The notes under the pieces: generated by a model | Told to the model about the DNA's origin: nothing | Databases searched by the model: none | The model's input: only the letters and a program-made list of their open reading frames with translations | Part shown: positions 1 to 18,800 of the stretch, piece by piece | Layout: each line of letters starts with the position of its first letter | How positions within the stretch are numbered: position 1 is the stretch's first letter | Made by a program: the position numbers and the translations under genes | Origin: Paralichthys olivaceus | Lineage: Eukaryota > Chordata > Actinopteri > Pleuronectiformes > Paralichthyidae | DNA: 64,000 nt | Assembly: GCF_024713975.1 (NCBI RefSeq) | Contig: NC_091110.1 | Span: 18,629,501 to 18,693,500, forward strand | Reading direction: 5' to 3'

Positions 1-267
1 TGAGCTCACGATGTAGCAGTCTACATGGACGTCCCTGTACAGCGAGCAGGCACAACCTGGGAAAAACATTTATCAGAGAAGCATCTTCCACCAAACTAGT
101 CCCAAGGAAGACAAAGTGGACAAGGTGTCTTACAGCGTCAAAAATCAAGGACAGGAAGGTTAAAACAATGAATGTGCAGAGCAACAGTCTTCTTTCATCT
201 TCACAGTCGTACTTGTTGAGGAACATTGAGCACCTGCTTAAAAGCATCTGACTGGAAGTGGGTTGAA

Positions 268-300
<33 letters not shown>

Positions 301-382
301 GGGTCACAGATACACACAAAAGAAACCACTCTCTCACTTATGACTTCCATCTCCAGCTGACACCCAGCGGGCGAGCTACTCA

Positions 383-4935
<4,553 letters not shown>

Positions 4936-5357
4936 TCTGGAAACGCACAGATCCAAACGGGAAAATCCAAAGCGGTGTCAGTGGAGACGGAGGGGGGGCG
5001 CATCACAACAGACACACTTCATCCAAACCGCAGCTCGGAGGGAAGCGACAACGAAACACCGAGGTGGCCTCATTGAAAACCACCTTCTCTGGATCCCCTC
5101 CATTCATTCATCCTCCACAAATAAAAGTTTTACGCGTCAGAGATTCTGTTGCGTCCTCATCAGCTGGAAACAAAAATCACATCACCCCCCCCCCCCAAAT
5201 AAAAATCCTGAAAACATCGCGTCAGCATCCAAACACCAGTTGAAGCGCGAGACCGTGAAAAGCTTCTTCCAGCTGAGAGCAGCGCACACGCGGCTGCAAC
5301 ACCAGCGGGCACCGTTCGATTCCTGTGTGATGGTCCGGGGGTGGGGGGGGCAGGAGG

Positions 5358-5416
5358 TTTTATACCCACTCCCCGGTGGAATAAAGGAAGGAGAACACGT
5401 GACCTGACTCAGCCAA
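5358..5416 (-). promoter_or_regulatory. Putative TATA promoter of the calcium channel gene
   Basis: On the minus strand a TATAAAA box occupies 5364-5358, about 420 bp upstream of the MARF start codon, so transcription would begin near 5330. Just upstream lie an E-box CACGTG (about 5396-5401), a TGAGTCA-like AP-1/MARE site (about 5404-5410) and an inverted CCAAT box (about 5412-5416). A start site there would give a 5' UTR of roughly 400 nt. This is inferred from motifs only. Confidence 0.45.
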
Positions 5417-5419
5417 TCA

Positions 5420-6487
5420 GGGACTGGAGCGTCTGTTGGCTGCTTTTATTATAAGAGACTGTGAAAATAATAAAGTTCAACAGGAGGAGCTGGGATCGAT
5501 ATGTTCTCCATTAACTTCGACGAGGAAAAGATGTTTGTTCGGATTATAGCAGCTTGTAAAAGAAAAACTGAAAATACTTTAAAAAGTATTAAAATATTAA
5601 ATATTCTCTACTCAGGTCAAAATGTCTCCTTCCTCATCCCCCCTGCTAAAAATATAATATTTATATAATAATAATACAAATCTCATCAATAACACAATGT
5701 GCATGTGTGTATATTTATCAATATGGAATCTTTTTCCAGCACCAACAAGCGAGAACATGTTCTTACACAGATTACAGCAGCTTGTAAAAGATTGTTATTG
5801 GGTTCAAAAATACAAAAATAGGTAAAAAATGTAAAAAGAAAAGTACAGACCTGCCTTGTTAGCAGAATCAAATATCCTTTAAAAAGTAAATAGATATATA
5901 AAATACAAATAAATGTATATGAATTGAAGGAAAAATCTGTCTTGGTATAAATGTCTTACCTTTCTCATTATTTGGTCCCAGAGACGCTGCTGCTATGTGT
6001 CAAATATTAATATAAGATGCAAGAGGCAACACATTTTAATTTTATTTTTAGAATTATTTATCAATAACAGAATATATATATTCTAAATATTTATATATAG
6101 TTTATATATGCACAGTTTAAAAACATGCAAAGATCAGTTCTTTCAGTCAATGTAAAAAAAAATGGATTTTGTAAAAATATAAAACTGTTCTACCTGTGAA
6201 TGCTGTTTCTTCTTCATCATTATCATCATCATTAAATATTCAATATGTATATCGATCAAATCTATACCAATAATCTATATCAATTATTTCACAACTGCTC
6301 AGACACAACAGAGAAGCCATCTAGCGGTGTAGAGTGTGTACTGCAATAATAATAAAGGATAAACAGCTGTTTGTAGATTTTATTTTCTCACAATCTTGAT
6401 CTAAGTTAACTTAAATTTCCTAATCTCACCACATTTGTTTTTAATTGATTTATTCACTTTATATTAAATGTTCTGTCCTATATTTAT
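5420..6487. other. AT-rich intergenic DNA, no gene seen
   Basis: Very AT-rich sequence with many TATA/ATTT runs and no reading frame that looks coding on either strand. It separates the calcium-channel promoter from the candidate gene at 6.5-7.9 kb. Confidence 0.6.
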
Positions 6488-7925
6488 TCATAAAGCTTTT
6501 TTTTTTTTTTTGCTCTTGTTTTTGCTATTTGGGGAATTTGACTGTTTCTCACTCTTGTTTTCTTGGTGTCTCGGTTTGTTTCCTGTCCTCGGCCACATTA
6601 TAAAAGATTTCAACCACAGGTAGAATGTATTTGAACTTGGGTTCAGTGTGTCTGACCTGCGGGCCCACGGTGAACCGTTGAGGGTCTCATGTCTCCAGAT
6701 CAGCTGATCGACACCATCTCGCCTTCCGGTTCTGTTGAATCCTTCCAGGTGTAAAACTGAGTCGAACCTGTTGCAGCTGTTTTTGTCCACATCTGTCCAC
6801 GACGGCTCCAGCGGTTCCTGCGCTTCTTCTTCCGGTTCTCCTGGTTCTTCCGGACACGTGTCTACCTGCTCCCCGGGTCTTGGGGGGTCCCCTCCCCGGG
6901 GAATCCTGTCAGGTGACCCGGTCCAGGTGTCCTCATACTCCGCCCCCAGGGTCAGCATCCTCCAGGAGCCCACAGTGGCCGAGCGCACCGCTGGTGGTGG
7001 GTGGAGGTAATGCAGGCACAGGGAGCAGGAATAAGTTCATGATAAAAACACAGAAGAGAATGTGCATTTTGATTTATTCTATAGTTAAAATCACACTGAA
7101 TCTTTGTATATAGATATTATCTGGCATGTAGAGGTGTGTGTTGTAAATGTGGGAGGTTTGGAACAGTCCTGTAACCCGACGTTCATCCAGTCTGTGTGAG
7201 GGTGCAGCTGTGGGTGGATTCAAACAGTCCTTTTAGTTTAAGAACCTTCAGAACCTGGACGTTCTTCAGCTGCCGTCATGATAAGAGCCGTTTGAATTCT
7301 CTAGATTATAAAGAAATGTGATGTGGCTCAACGCACTGCGAACTGAGAAAACATGCAAATAGAAAAAACAAATGCAAATTCAGAAAACCACTCCAGAAAT
7401 GTTCCCAGGGACCCAAAGAGGTGATGAACCTGCTGTAGTTCAATGCTTTGTGAAGAGTTCCATCACCACTGAGAAGAAGCAGAGTTCAATCACTTCACAA
7501 CCGGTGAGAGCACAGTAGAACAAGGGGCCCTCTCTCACCCTGAAGCTTTTTAACACAACATAGAGATGTTAACAAAATCAAACCCACGTTACGAGAACCA
7601 GGATGAACTGAACGTACCATACACCAACGTAGATCGCGTCTCTGACCATCTTGAGATACGAGGAACCGCTCTCTTCATCGCTGCTCTCCGGGGTCAGTCG
7701 ACCTCCAACAGAGCGGTGCAGCGAAGCTTTGACCCTCACACGGTTCACATGCGACTGCCTGCAGGAGGCTTCTCCGTCAGGCATCAGGGCAAAGCCACCA
7801 AAGGCAACAACAAAAAGGTTCCTCCAACTCTGGAATGCGGAAAGGAACTTCCTGTCCTGCCAGCGAGGAACCTTGTTATCAGACCAATCTTCCTCGAAGC
7901 TCAAGGAGAAGTCTCTCTGATTCAA
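6488..7925 (-). CDS. Candidate unrecognised two-exon coding region
   Basis: I do not recognise this protein. Block A (minus, open from 7925, possible ATG at 7784) reads through FVVAFGGFALMPDGEASC and TPESSDEESGSSYLKM to a GT donor after 7625. Block B begins after a CAG acceptor at 6990, reads ATVGSWRMLTLGAEYEDTW, then a Pro/Glu-rich stretch (EPGEPEEEAQEPLEPSW) and GFNRTGRRDGVDQLIW. It either splices at a GT after 6657 or runs to a TGA at 6490-6488, which overlaps an AATAAA (6488-6483). Donor and acceptor phases match (1 and 1). Third-position G/C and codon choice favour the minus strand over the overlapping plus frame at 7566-7991. A TAA lies just upstream of block A, so an earlier exon or the internal ATG must be used. 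It could also be a decayed gene or a chance frame. Confidence 0.35.
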
Positions 7926-9832
7926 TTATCGACTCTGATTTCGGTGTCCGCCCTGGTAATCAGGAAGGGAGCAATCATCAGCAGGTCCTAAAAGGCCGCT
8001 CACTTCCCACTGTGTTTAACGCTCCTTCCTGGTGCCACAGGCAGTGCTGCACTTTATATCAAGTCTGTTGCAAAGAGTCTGAATGGTACAATTCATTATT
8101 CTATTATCTTCCGGTTTTTCCATCTTAATAAATTCTGCCAAAGTTTCCAAATTTCTGTTCCCACATCATGATTTTGAGATATTACAAACATCTTCACCCT
8201 GTAACTGTCTTTTAAACCCATACTTTTACTTTAGATGGAGTATTTCTCCTGCTGTGTTAAATACTTCTTCTTCCACCGCTGTATAGTTGCAGCTTTTATC
8301 AGTTTGCAATGAGCTCGACTCTTCGGCAGCAAATTCACAGCATAAATCAAGAAGCTCTTATTAAGGCAAATGGAGAGAGTGGGAAGCGCCAGCCGCTCCG
8401 ATGCCACAGCTGCTCAAATATTTCAGCGCCAGGCCCCGAGCGAGGTCTGTCAAAACTGAGCCGCTGCTCCGTTCCTGCAGGCGTCAGGTTGAAGATATTT
8501 CAGTCATGGTTGACAAGATAATGTGTTAAAAGAAATCTCCTCATGGACCTGAAAAATCTGAAGAGACGGAGACGCTCGAGAAGAACCTGATGTTTAAAGT
8601 CTGCCGAAACGTTTTCAGGTAAGAAGAGAAACAAGTGACGTAAATCCGAATAAATGCATTAGTAGTAAATTTATTGAAAAAGATACAACCAAGTAGATGA
8701 ATGGTTCACGGTCCAGAAATATGTAACAGAACGTACTGGAAGTGCATTTTTATAACCTTTTTTTACCCATTTATATCTTTCAAAACTTTGCACAACAGTC
8801 ACTGCTTTACTAACAACATTTAAAAAGACGGGTTGGCTTCTGTTGGCAAAAACGAAATTAAAAACAGGCTAACTACAGTAACTACGATTAGAAAACTGGA
8901 GATAAAATTAAACATAAAAAAAAACTTAAAATGTTCTCTTATTTTACAAACTATGTTCACTTGGGTAATACAAATGAAAACAAAAGTAAAAACCTTTGTC
9001 AGCACCATGTTATTTCTTTTTCCTCCACTTCAGTTTAGTAAATTCCTCCAAAACCGTGGCAAAATATCTGACACATTAAGATCCCCATGCTTAATAAAAA
9101 AAGATCAGCCAATTTATTCAGACTAGAAACGCCTCATTCTTGAGGAATGGTACAACATCGTTCTATCAATCTATACTCACTCGAGTAGCAAATAAAAAAA
9201 TGGTTCACTTTTTTTTTACATGATTTGATTCAATTTTCAATTTAGAACCAAACGTCGTAGCAAATGTTGGACATCCATTCAAACACGGCAACGAAGATGA
9301 GGTGACGCGGAAAAGTGGCAACAAAATTCATTACTTATCTGCTAATTCAGCTGGAATGGTTCATGATAAATGACCACAACGGTCAAACAAGTTCAACTCA
9401 GCCGTACGCTGAGGTTGTCTTCGCAAAAGACAACGATACGCTCATCCCGAACCCAGAAATCCTTTATCACGATTCTACGAAAAAGCCATTCAACGATGTC
9501 AATTATCTTAATAAAGACAAAACGCACAGTTCTCCTTCCTGTAAAGGATGAAATGTAAGGACTGTTTTTAACCGTCCCCGTGAAGTTTGCTGTGCGTGAC
9601 GTCACTGCCCCCTGCTGTTACACCAGGTGGAATAAAGGAGCAGCGACTTGTTCCAGGAGTCGACTGTGCATCTGCTTCTCAGTGTGAGTGTCGTCTATGG
9701 TCCATGGTCATTTAATCAGAAGTGGAGAGATACAGTACAAGTTCAGAGAAAAGAGTTCAGAGTTCTCGGTGAATGGAAACAGGTGGCGCCCTCGGTCCTG
9801 CACGTGTGGCGAGGCTTAGTGTGCGGAGGCTT
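7926..9832. other. Intergenic DNA and probable ehmt1 3' UTR
   Basis: No gene is visible. The part next to 9833 should be the 3' untranslated region of ehmt1, read leftward; several TTTATT strings (AATAAA on the minus strand) occur below 9.2 kb, but none is clearly the used signal. The short frames here lack coding character. Confidence 0.5.
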
Positions 9833-12800
9833 TTATGAAGGACTGGGCGGGCTGTTGGAGGAGCTGGTGTCGGGCGACGCGCTCGGCTGCTGCTGCTCCT
9901 CTGGCGTGCTGTCGGCCTGCAGCGACGCCATGGCCGCCGACGAGTACTTGCACTTCGAGGAGCCGCATTCGCAGTTGAACAGTTTGCTCTTGACTTCCCA
10001 GAAGTGGTCGCCATAGTTAAATCTGAAAGGGGAGGATGAGAAAATACAGCAACGCCCAGGGTTAGAAAACACACAGGTTTATGTCGAGCCCCAAATAAAT
10101 TAAATTGCTTCTTCTTCTTGGGTCAGGCTGCGACATGTCTCGGATATCGGTTCAGCGGGTTTGTACAAAAAGTGAGAATGAAAACCTCAAACGTAATCAA
10201 AGTTGTTTACCCCAGCTCCTCTCCAGCTTTGATGTTTTCACTGGCGAAGAAGGCAATGTGTGGGAATCGAAGGTCCTGGTGCTTCGTAAACACTCGACAG
10301 GCAAACAAGTTGGGCTCGCACATGTGGTTGAGGAAGCGGCTGATGTTTCCATAGAAACGGGCATCGATGCAGTACATGTCTTGCGGCTGGAAGGAAAAAT
10401 GAAGGAAAGGCTCAAACTAAAAGAAAATAATAAGCTTCCAGTGCACAGACCTTCACCTACAGAGCTCATCTACTCGGAATATTGTTTTAAAATAAGAAAA
10501 CCTAATTGGGCGAAAGCATATTAAAATATAAATACATCAATTAAAGCACTGGATTAATTATTCACACCTTGTCGTCCAGACTGAACAGGTAGGCGTCGTT
10601 TTGCCTCATCTCTGCTTCTGCTTCGGAGATGATCTCACCGACGTACCTGTTAGGAAGCAGATGAGCGGTCAGACGCTTTCTGACGCCATTTACAAGCTTT
10701 CAGCTCTGAGATACTGAGCTTCAAAGATTTAACAGCTCTGTGATGCGTCTTCACATCTTTTGAAATGTTTAACCCCAAAGGTTGTTGTTTTAATTAAATC
10801 TCTAACAAAGGAGACATTATTCAACACTGGAAGATGGTGAGTGAGTGGATGAGTCAGTTTATTAAAAAGATTTTATAATCCTGGCTGTTTATAGTACCGA
10901 GTGTTGTCAATAAGCAGTGGTAAGAGTTCTTAGTGTATATAATATATCTACTGTGTGGTCTGGAATGTAAAATAATTTGGTCTCTCGTCTGCCGCGCTCG
11001 CCGTCTGAGCTGCTACCATCTGGAACAAGTTACGGACACCAAGTGTGTGTGAGTGTGTGACACAACACGTCTATTCCAGGTCACACCTAGATCTCTGAAT
11101 AAAAAAACCTAAGAGAACTAAAAGGACAAACTGTGGCTGTTATATTACGATGTTTCGGTGAAACTTTTAAATCAGCAGTTTTTTTCGTGTGAATTACTGG
11201 AAACCACTCTGAGAAATACTGAAACCGAACAAATAAGTTAAGAGATGCTCGTTTCATTGCAATATATAATATACAAACAGTGTTTCATTAGTAAAACAGG
11301 ACTTACTCGCACACAAAGGTCCCCTGTGGTATGTCCTGCAGGGCCCGGACGCCCCAGCCCTTCTTACTGGTCCTGAAGAGCTGAAGTCTGCTCCTGGAAG
11401 ATCCACAACATCAGAAATACAATCAAAAATGGAATTTCATTACACGCTGCTGACACCTGCATGTTGCTTGCAGCTTATTTTTACCTGAGTCCATTTTGCA
11501 CGACGCGGTTTTTGCAGGTTCTCCAACAGGAACACGCATGGTTGCACTCGAAGATGAGGGGAGGCTCCTCGCGGCAGAACTCGGGGAGGAGACAACCGCT
11601 CTGAACACGACAGAAGAGAAATGATCTCAATAGTTTCCATCACTGCAGTTATTGATGTTCACCACCAGGGCGCCCTGACCACAGAGAGCACCTTTGGTTT
11701 GGTGTTGTGTTCAATGGTTTGGTAAAGATGGGGCTGTCACAATATTAGATTTACATGGTGGCCAAGAAAAGGCCCTTTAAATTTACAACCAGCGGACCCT
11801 CTCTCTCTCTCACGGAGGCCGCCATGTTTTTTACAGTAGCCCACACTGGACAAACTAAAACCTTTTGAGTTTTTATAACAACTGAAGCTACCACAGGTTC
11901 TCTTTCATGTTTGGAAGCATATTAGAAATTTAACTGGATCGTCCCATCACTTCTGACTCCACACAGAGAGAATGAAAGCACATGTTACAAACATTGATTC
12001 TCTCCTAATGTTGGATAAGTGTGAACCAGATATTGCGACAGCCCTCGTGTCCAAACACTTCCAGGTTTATCTACTGACTGTTTGGTCTGTGTCGTAGTTT
12101 GTCGTTACCTTGTCGTACCAGCAGCGCAGGCTGAGCTGTCCACACATGCAGATACTTGCCGAACAATCTTCCTTACAAACACAGTACTGTTGAAAAGAGA
12201 GAAGAAGAAGAATTAACGTCACTTCCCCTCCTGCCAAACATTCATTCGTTTTCTTGATTAGACGTCTGATGAGACGGTTTCTAACTTGCCTGTAGGTGCG
12301 TTATGTTTCTGTCGATGTTCATGGGGGAGGTGACGCAGTTTTCTGAGATGTACTTGTAGTTGTCTGGGATCGTTTCACTGTCCACAGAGTTGACACAAGG
12401 AATAGGAACTCCCTCCTGTCCCAGAGCGATGTCACTGTAAACGGAGCCGACACGAGGGTTAGTTTTCAAAGCGGTGGAAATCGGACAAAAAGAAAAAGGG
12501 TCAAAACTGCAACGTTGTCCAATCTGATGAGCCTTTAAGTCACAGATGAGTCAAACTGTCCCCTCCAGTGTAACCCTGTACAATTTCTATCAACCTGTGA
12601 AGGACTTTCTCCTCTGTTCGACTGAGTCTGCTGTTCTTGGCGTCCCTCTCCTTCCTGTTGGCCTGCAGAGCCGCCCAGGCCTTGGAGTTGTGGCTGCAGC
12701 AGTCTGGAGGAGTTTCTCCTTCACGATTCTTCAGAAAAACATTTGCTCCTCGAGACAGGAAAAGCCTGAGGAGAGAAAGGCCACGTTTTATTGACCACGC

Positions 12801-15800
12801 ACAGCACATCAGTCTCTGCTCTTGTTTAAAAGTACGTTAAAAAGCTCATTATGTAAATTTTCTTTCAAGGTGGGTAATTTTTTTTATCTCACGTGACACA
12901 ATCCAGGCGATTCTCCCGAGCAGCGATGTGTAGCGGAGAGTCTCCGTGGATGTTGACAGCCTGCAGGTCACAGTGGGCGTTCAGCAGCAGCTCCGCAATC
13001 TCCACACTGCCGGAGAACGCTGCCCAGTGAAGGCAGATGTTTTCCTCCTGAACAGAAGAGGAAATGATGTAAACCAACAATTGCAATATATTTTTCTGTA
13101 AATCGTGACGAACACAGGGAGGACAGACGCCGCAGCTAACCTTGTCCCTGACGCTGATGTCGGCTCCTTTGGACAGAAGCAGCTTCACCTGGTCAACATG
13201 TTTGTACTCAGTCGCCCAGATCATGGCTGTCCAACCGCCGTCATCCTGAGGAAAAACAATCATCACTGATCAGCGGAGTAAAGTATTCCTAAAGGACATC
13301 GTATAAAAGCAATCTTCAATGATAATGATTTTTTAATTTGAAACAGATTGTGTCTTGTTTTGTTTAATTAATCTGCAACACGACAAAGACAAATGGGGAT
13401 TTTACAGGGAGTCAGGGGCTGGAACCATCTACAATATAATATATATCAGTCACTTCTGCATTTTGGTTCATCATTCCTTGACAGAGTTTTATTTACCGCT
13501 TCAGATATAATCTGCTATGATATTGTAAATGTTAAAAAATACAGGTCACCTTTATTTTGAATGAGCAAAGCTATGCTATCATTAGCCCGACAGTCAAATG
13601 TCAGGAACTGAATAATCTTGAGGTTTTAATAACAAACAACATTTGCATCTACAAACTTCCTGACATGTGATCAACGGGAGCACAAGAACTGAATAACAGT
13701 AACTAATGTGTTAGAGCGTGAAATATTTAATTTCATTTTATATAAAATCCCCTGAGAAAATGAAACGTGAAAACTGACCTGACAGTTTATGTTGATCAGT
13801 CCTGTGGAGAGAAGGTGCTCGACAATGTTGTAATGACCGGACTTTGCCGCTAGGTGGAGACACGTGAAGCCTTCAACATCCTGAGAAGAGGGTGAAGTAT
13901 TGATGAATAAAGATTTGATGTCTCACAGTCGACACTTGACTTCTACGAGCTACGACGGTCACCAAAACATTTCTACCTTCTGCATGGCGCTGGCTCCAGC
14001 TCTCAGCAGGTACAGCACCGTCTCCATGTGGTTGTTCTCACAGGCCTCCATCAGTGGCGTCCGCTGATCCTCGTCACACATGTCCAGGTTTGCACCGGCC
14101 TGAAGCAGGACACACAGCGGCTGATGTAAAGTAAACCTGGTGGTGGAGGACGTACGGGGCAGAACAGAAGGATCCTCAGAGTCTTACCTGAACGAGCATG
14201 TGGCAGATGTCTTTGTGTCCGCCCTCAGCTGCGGCGTGAAGCGGAGTACGTTTGTTCTGAGAATCCATCTTAAAGTTTGGGTCAATGCCGTCCACTGGAA
14301 GGTAAGAGAAGTCAGATATTTGCATAGAAACAGAAATAATATGCTGGTACTGTAAATAATTACAAGTTGAAAAGAAGATGACATGAGAAACAGGATCTCT
14401 GGTGTCTGTACCCAACATGAGCAACACCCTCTTGAGTTCTCCCTGTTTGGCCGAGAGGTAAAGTTGCTTGGGGTGAAAACGCAACTTCTTGGGCCTGATC
14501 GAAACGAGCACAGGAAAAAAAAATCTTAATGGATCAGATTCTTGATCGTTTCAGATGAATGAAGTTTAAGTTCTTGTGGCAGAACTTACTTCTCCGTGTC
14601 CAGAGCGACCAGGATGCTCTCCAGAGTTTCTCGCGGTGGTCCTTGAGGAACTGTTGGCGAAGCAGCGGTTCCCATGATGGTCTGCAGTGTTGCAGTTCTG
14701 GACGACCCGGGAACGGCAGAGGTGTCGAGGCCGTGTGAGGAACGAACAGAAAAGGAGCTGTCGGCCCGGCCGCTGGTCTCCGCCCCGACAGCTAAACGAG
14801 AAGAGCTGGAGAGCAGACGAGAAAATACTTTAGTGATGTAGTCCACACATCGTTTATCTGCGATGCTCATTATAAAGAAGAGAACAGGATTCTTTAACAA
14901 ATGTTCTATAGAGAAAATACACAAAAGTTGCTGCCTTTGCATTGTGTATGAATATTCACCTGTAGACTACTGTAGCTAGTAGCTTTCGATTATCGTTTCA
15001 GGAAACTTCCCGTCTATTCTGATGCCACAGTCAGTAGTTTACCTGCCAGTGGTGGTGTCTGCGCGACCCTCGGGGGCCCCGGGTGTGGCAGGTCCATGAG
15101 CGAGCGCGGTGGGTACAGTGGAGGTGGTGTCAGCCTTGGCGATGGTGACCTCCTTGGCCTTGCTGGCCTCCTCTCCACAGTGAGGGCAGAAGCTCTGACC
15201 TTTCAGCACCGAGGCACAAGCACGATGGAAGCGGTGAGAGATGCTGACGTCCGGTTGGCACTCCATGAATGTTCCCTGCTCGATCAAAAAACACAATGTC
15301 CACATAATCATTCTATGCTCAAGTGTGGAGCAATGTTTTGTACAATTCGACCTGAAACCAATCCAGCGACTGCACTCACAGCCCTGCAGAAGAAGCCGCA
15401 GCCCGGGCAGCACTGGTGCTTCACCATGCCGTTGCGGTGATCTTCGCACAGAACGAGCAGCTGAACAGAGTTGGAGGGACGCATCATCTCGTGTTTCAGT
15501 ACGGCACTTTGGCACCGGCTCAGCTGTCCGTCGACGCTCTCTGTGGCCATGCACTTCCTATCGGCCAGGATGAGAATTTCTCGACTCTTGGGCGTCTCCA
15601 TGCGGCAGCTGCAGAGGGGAAGCTCCTGAGACTCCTCGACCGCCGACCCTACGACGACAGCTAAGACAAGGGACGAGTCAAAACTTGAGATACTTCTTCG
15701 GTTGCAGTTTTTATATTCAGGCTTTAATCTTCAAAGAGAAGCTTTCCATACAAGAGTACAAGAATGGTAAGAAGAAGATCAACTATTTATAAATATTCTG

Positions 15801-18800
15801 AACAAGTTGAACCTTTTTCTCCTGTTGGCGACGCTCACCTTTATTCTGTGGCGGCGCCACCAGCTCTTGGGGCTTGCTGGCGTTGACGGACTCAGGAAGG
15901 ACAATCTGGGTGTACTCCTTTACATCACCTGCCAGGGCCTGAGCTGAAGCCTGAGGATGAACCACCAGCTCCAGGTCTAAGCAGAAGAGCGGTGAGCAGT
16001 GAGACTGAGGATACAGCCTGAGCCAACAATGCTATAATTCAGTGTGATCTGACGCTGTGACATGTGACAAGAAAATCCTGTTAGAGTAATTACAATCACT
16101 GATGTTTTCATTCCAGATTGAGGTGTTGCTGTGATTTCATTGTGTTACAAGTAGAGAACTCAAAGAATCCACTGAGTCACTTTTTAATGCGCTATTTAAA
16201 GAACAATTACGAGAAGGACCTTTGGCACCATGTGTTCAATGTTGAAATAATAATATTTTATATTTACTCTTTTAAATTAAGTGCAGTGTGAATAACAGTG
16301 AATGAAAACCTGACGACTCTACAGGTGTGAGGGTGACGGGACGGTGTTCACCTTTGACCTTTAACCTCCTCTTCCGTTTCCTGGACGGCCTGAGCCACGC
16401 GCTGTCTCCTTTCGTTTTCTTTTTCAACTTCTTCTTCAGACCCGACTCTGTGCTCTGAGACAGACAGACGCGGTAAATTCTCAGCGATGACTTCAGCAGC
16501 ACAGAGAAAGTAATTTAATAACGAGCAGAACATTTCAGCTGCACTTACTTCTCGTGGTATTCTGTCAAAAGAGGTGGAATGAGATGAGATCTAATGCTCT
16601 GATGTGGTTAAAGGTCGAGTAATGATGGCGAGTGGCTCTTACCATGTCGGACTCTGTGCCCTCCTCCTCTCCCTCCTCTTCTCCAGACTCTTCAGACTCC
16701 TGCTCATCTCCAACCTCCACCCAAAAAACAAAATCCACCAGCATTCAAAACATCATTTAAAACTACTGCCATTACCCACATATCCACTCAGGACAACAGG
16801 GAAGAAGTCTAAAGTGCTCGATGTTCCAACCTGGGAGATGGGTTCAGATGTTTCCTGAACACTGACGGGTTCTTCTGACATCTGCTGTCGTTCCTCTTCC
16901 TCAGACTCCACCTCCTCTGACTCTTCCTCCTCAGATGCGTTTTCCACCTTCTCCCCATTTATGTTCACTGCCTCTTTAGTCTGTGCGATAATAAAGGATT
17001 TGAAATGGTCACTGCAAACTCAGAAGACACTACTAATACTACTAATGTGTCTTTGACCGGTGATATACTTTAGAAAACAAAAAGGACATGAAGGACATTG
17101 TTTGTTTTTTGGAGAACAGACCTGTGGGATCTTCGACGATTGGTGTAGGTCCTTAAACATCTCTAGCACAGTTCTCTGCTTAAGCACTTTGGTTTTCTTC
17201 TTGGGAACCAGGCTGTACGTTCCCATCCTCCTCTTTTTCTTTCGGGATGACAGCCCTCCGGAGAACGAGCCTGTTGAGAAGAAGACAACACATTTACACT
17301 GTGGTTGAAGTCAGTATTTCTGCAGCAGATCAGTTTTCGACTGGACTCTGTCTGACCTAGTTGGAGCTTGGTGGGGGCCGGAGGAGCTGGGGTTGGTGGA
17401 GGTGCTGGTGAGGCAGATGACGTGGTTTGTGCAGAAGCTGGCGTTTCTGGTGGACTCTGAGGTAGATGGTTCTGAGAGGACTGCTGCAAGGTTTTCTGCT
17501 CATCAGGTGCAACGTTAGTCTCCATTTTCTCGACTGTGGCACTTTTTGCTTCTCTTAATTCCCTGTTCAGAAGCTGTAGGTGACAAGAAGCAAAACCTTC
17601 AGGATGATGGTATTTGGATTAGATTTACTGTCTCACTGTTTCCTGTTTTTCACCAACTAACGATTACAATATCAAGTCTCAATTATATTTCTCTGTCACA
17701 AGGGTTTGATTACTCCACAATAACGATGGTGAATCCTAAAAGCCCATATTTGTTGGGCTGTAGAAAACACTGGGGTGATTCAGTGTCAAATGATCGACAT
17801 TCAAAAGTTGCTTTGCGATAAACTGAATAAATGTTTGGCCTAAAATGTATGATTTATGATCCGTGACGATATTCCTGCAACTACTCAAAAAGCCAAAGAC
17901 CAAACTTCCCGGAGATGTTAATGACATTGTAAACAAACTTGTTAGACAAAACCAGCATGAGAAATGTCTTTAAGCACCAAGCCGATGTGGAGCAAAGATA
18001 AATATTTCACCATGTTCACATTGTTTACCTTTTGTGCCGGGCTGACAGCAGGCCTGGACATGGTCTTGCGTGCTCTGTGTATTGTGACGGGTGCAGGAGA
18101 CGGCGCTGTGCCATTTTTAGTGTCCGATATACCCTGTCCCAACGTAGTCCCCGTACTGGGGTCAGTCCGTAACGCACCCGAAGTCTGTGCACTCCCTGAT
18201 GCCGAGACAGGTTTGACCGCGTGTCCCCCTGCTGATGTGCCCGAGGGCAACCAGTTAGTCCTGTGAGGGGAAGCTCCCAAACCTGGCATCGCTGCAGAGC
18301 TGCCGTCCTGCTGCTGCTTAGTGAAAATGAATCCATTGCTTCCAGTAACAGAAGCGTGCGGTGGCTCCAGGTCTAACATCCCATTTTCATTTAACAACAG
18401 TGAAGTCTTAGTGCTGCCTGTCGTGGAGCCGTGTGTCGGGCTCTTGTGCCTCGTGTCGTCACATTCGATGCCGTTGAGCATTACTTCTGCTGCAGGGGAG
18501 GAAGCCAGTCTGACTGCTACCTCTTTGTCTCCGTCTGTGGACCAAGAAAATCAAGGACATGATTATAATTACAATGTGAATTCTTTAAAAATAAATTGCT
18601 TTCAGGTTTAAGTTGTATAATACCTGACTTTTCCTCTCCGTTACTTGCTGGATCGAGTCCCTCTTTTTTTGCAGACGCACCTTTATCCACACTGCCCTTG
18701 GCTAGACCAGCCGGCTGATGAAAAAAGAACAAGTGAGTGTTTTATTTTCAGTATCAATTAATCTGTTGACGACTTTTGCCACAAGTTGCTTTGTCTGTAA

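Noticed and set aside
7566-7991. 141-codon plus-strand frame overlapping the candidate gene
   Set aside because: Third-position and codon choice are better on the minus strand, which also has phase-compatible splice sites.
16549-16561. 13-nt microexon in ehmt1 (AATACCACGAGAA)
   Set aside because: It can be spliced in phase with an alternative acceptor, but skipping it and using the acceptor before 16454 gives [13 protein letters not shown], which matches human ESDLSSESSIKKK far better.
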